Positions 63,053 to 64,000 of a stretch of DNA of 64,000 nucleotides are shown here, in pieces (position 1 is the first letter of the stretch; each line of letters opens with the position of its first letter). The DNA is from Paenibacillus catalpae (GTDB lineage Bacteria; Bacillota; Bacilli; Paenibacillales; Paenibacillaceae), in NCBI RefSeq assembly GCF_900112695.1, contig NZ_FOMT01000004.1:62001-126000 (forward strand), read 5' to 3'. A model generated the notes under the pieces. The model had not been told where the DNA came from. It ran no database searches and saw nothing but the letters and a program-made list of their open reading frames with translations. Position numbers and translations under genes: made by a program.

Positions 63053-64000
63053 TTAAAAAGTGATCCGGCGTAATGCCGCATCCGTATCAGCCGAAATCTG
63101 GATGCCGCTGCTGTCCATCGCGCTCATCACCGCGCCAATGACCGGATCAATCGTCAGCTTGACGATCTTTGCATGAGGTGCAGTACAGGCAACTTCAGTC
63201 CTGATCGCATTTATCATATGCGGTGAGCTGCCCTTCGCGAGTACGCTTCCCGTCAGCACAATATCAAAGCTGTCCTGTTCCATGCCAAGCCGTTTGATCA
63301 AGGCATTCACGGCATTTCCATGCTCGTATCCCGCTTCTTCCAGCAGCCTTATCGCAACGGCATCTCCCAGCAATGCGGCTTTGAACATGGTTTTGGATAG
63401 TGACTCCAAAGGCCTTACTCCATGGTCCAGCGCGTCATCATACATGGCTTGGACGGAAGAATACCCCATCTCCTGAGGGACAAGCTCGGTCAGAATCGAG
63501 GGCTGCTCCCGTCCTTCCCAACTGCGGACGGCACTTCGAAAGGCATGTATCGCCAGATCCGTACCGGAGCCTTGACCGTCTCCAAACAAATAGCCGAATC
63601 CGCCATACTGCAGCTCTTCGCCTTTAGCATTACGCGCAGCGGCATTAAAGCCGGTTCCGCTAATAATGACCGCCCCATAGGATTGATGAGTACCCGCACG
63701 CATCCCAATCATCGTATCGCAAGCGATATCGTGGCGGGGAAAATCCAGCGAATCAATCATCGGGCGGAGAATCGCGTAATCAGGCTCCCTGTCCGCTCCG
63801 GCCAGGCCAAAGTAGGCAAAGTCAATTTCCTCTTTGGTTGCTCCCCCCTGCCGAAGCGCCTCTGCGCATGCCCGGTCAATTTCGGTCCGAGCCGCTTCAA
63901 ACGCGGTTTGATGGTTGCCGTTGCCGCCGCTTCCTTTGCCAAGCACGCGGCCATTCTCATCCGTAAGCAAAGCATGCGTCTTGCTTCCGCCTGCGTCTAT
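63053..64000 (-). CDS. BadF/BadG-type sugar kinase, N-acetylglucosamine-kinase-like (partial)
   Basis: The 5' end lies beyond the window; 315 residues are visible. The phosphate-1 motif IDAGGSKTHALLTDENG appears at the edge, so only a few residues are missing. Further marks are FGLAGADREPDY, SGTGFNAAARN and GGFGYLFGDGQGSGTDLAIH, of the actin-like ATPase fold. This family phosphorylates N-acetylglucosamine or glucosamine-like sugars. With the downstream GH4 gene it suggests a catabolic operon for an amino-sugar disaccharide. A C-terminal VLTGSVLAKGS is normal. Confidence 0.88.
   Translation of the reverse strand: MDAGGSKTHALLTDENGRVLGKGSGGNGNHQTAFEAARTEIDRACAEALRQGGATKEEIDFAYFGLAGADREPDYAILRPMIDSLDFPRHDIACDTMIGMRAGTHQSYGAVIISGTGFNAAARNAKGEELQYGGFGYLFGDGQGSGTDLAIHAFRSAVRSWEGREQPSILTELVPQEMGYSSVQAMYDDALDHGVRPLESLSKTMFKAALLGDAVAIRLLEEAGYEHGNAVNALIKRLGMEQDSFDIVLTGSVLAKGSSPHMINAIRTEVACTAPHAKIVKLTIDPVIGAVMSAMDSSGIQISADTDAALRRITF

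Noticed and set aside
1..64000. CRISPR arrays, tRNA or rRNA genes, prophage or intact transposase
   Set aside because: No regularly spaced repeats, cloverleaf-like genes, rRNA motifs or complete transposase frames were seen by reading; a dedicated scan was not possible.

Overview
The window looks like the chromosome of a spore-forming, Gram-positive Paenibacillaceae member (Paenibacillus or a close relative). The evidence is mid-range GC, strong GGAGG ribosome sites, TTG/GTG starts beside ATG, a spore germinant-receptor operon with a sigma-G-like promoter, SleL/YaaH-type and YqfQ-like spore proteins, lipoproteins with lipoboxes, and a Bacillus-type purEKBCSQLFMNHD operon. No rRNA, tRNA, CRISPR array, prophage or intact insertion sequence was seen. 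Genus placement is an inference from gene content.

Layout. 0-6.5 kb: an LplA-like sugar-binding lipoprotein, an ankyrin protein, a MerR-thioredoxin pair, an AraC regulator divergent from a fosmidomycin-resistance-type exporter, and a LysM/L,D-transpeptidase. 6.6-12 kb: a five-gene germinant-receptor operon in the order B-A-B-C-D. 12-18.4 kb: an AI-2E-family permease, a histidine phosphatase, an aminoglycoside-nucleotidyltransferase-like gene, and a heterodimeric ABC exporter with one degenerate ATP site. 18.4-31.8 kb: mostly secreted or unknown proteins (CapA-like, a zinc metallopeptidase, an esterase, an AT-rich cupin gene), then rlmD-dgkB, cbiX, yerC, a YqfQ-like gene and a chitin-active LPMO. 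31.8-36 kb: a Pit phosphate transporter with its DUF47 partner behind a candidate PhoP box, a YerB-like lipoprotein, an alpha/beta hydrolase and an unlisted 39-residue membrane protein.

36-50.2 kb is the complete IMP pathway on the minus strand, preceded by paired PurBoxes, a good promoter, a guanine riboswitch and a terminator. The same logic recurs at 61-61.4 kb before a PbuG/AzgA-type purine permease, so synthesis and uptake appear to share PurR and guanine control. 50.3-51.6 kb is a SleL-like protein whose catalytic glutamate is replaced by alanine. 51.7-56 kb holds two paralogous MarR-DHA2 efflux cassettes with matching operators. 56-59.5 kb holds a nitroreductase, an MsrA-MsrB fusion and a coiled-coil/phosphodiester-glycosidase pair. 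61.6-64 kb holds a GH4 6-phospho-beta-glucosidase and a BadF/BadG-type sugar kinase that runs off the window.

The most unusual signals are non-coding. A structured element occurs three times: directly against the ribosome site of the metallopeptidase gene, directly against that of the GH4 gene, and as a tandem second copy. A 15-nt stretch is perfectly complementary between the two guanine-riboswitch leaders. A large imperfect palindrome fills the only wide gap inside the pur operon.
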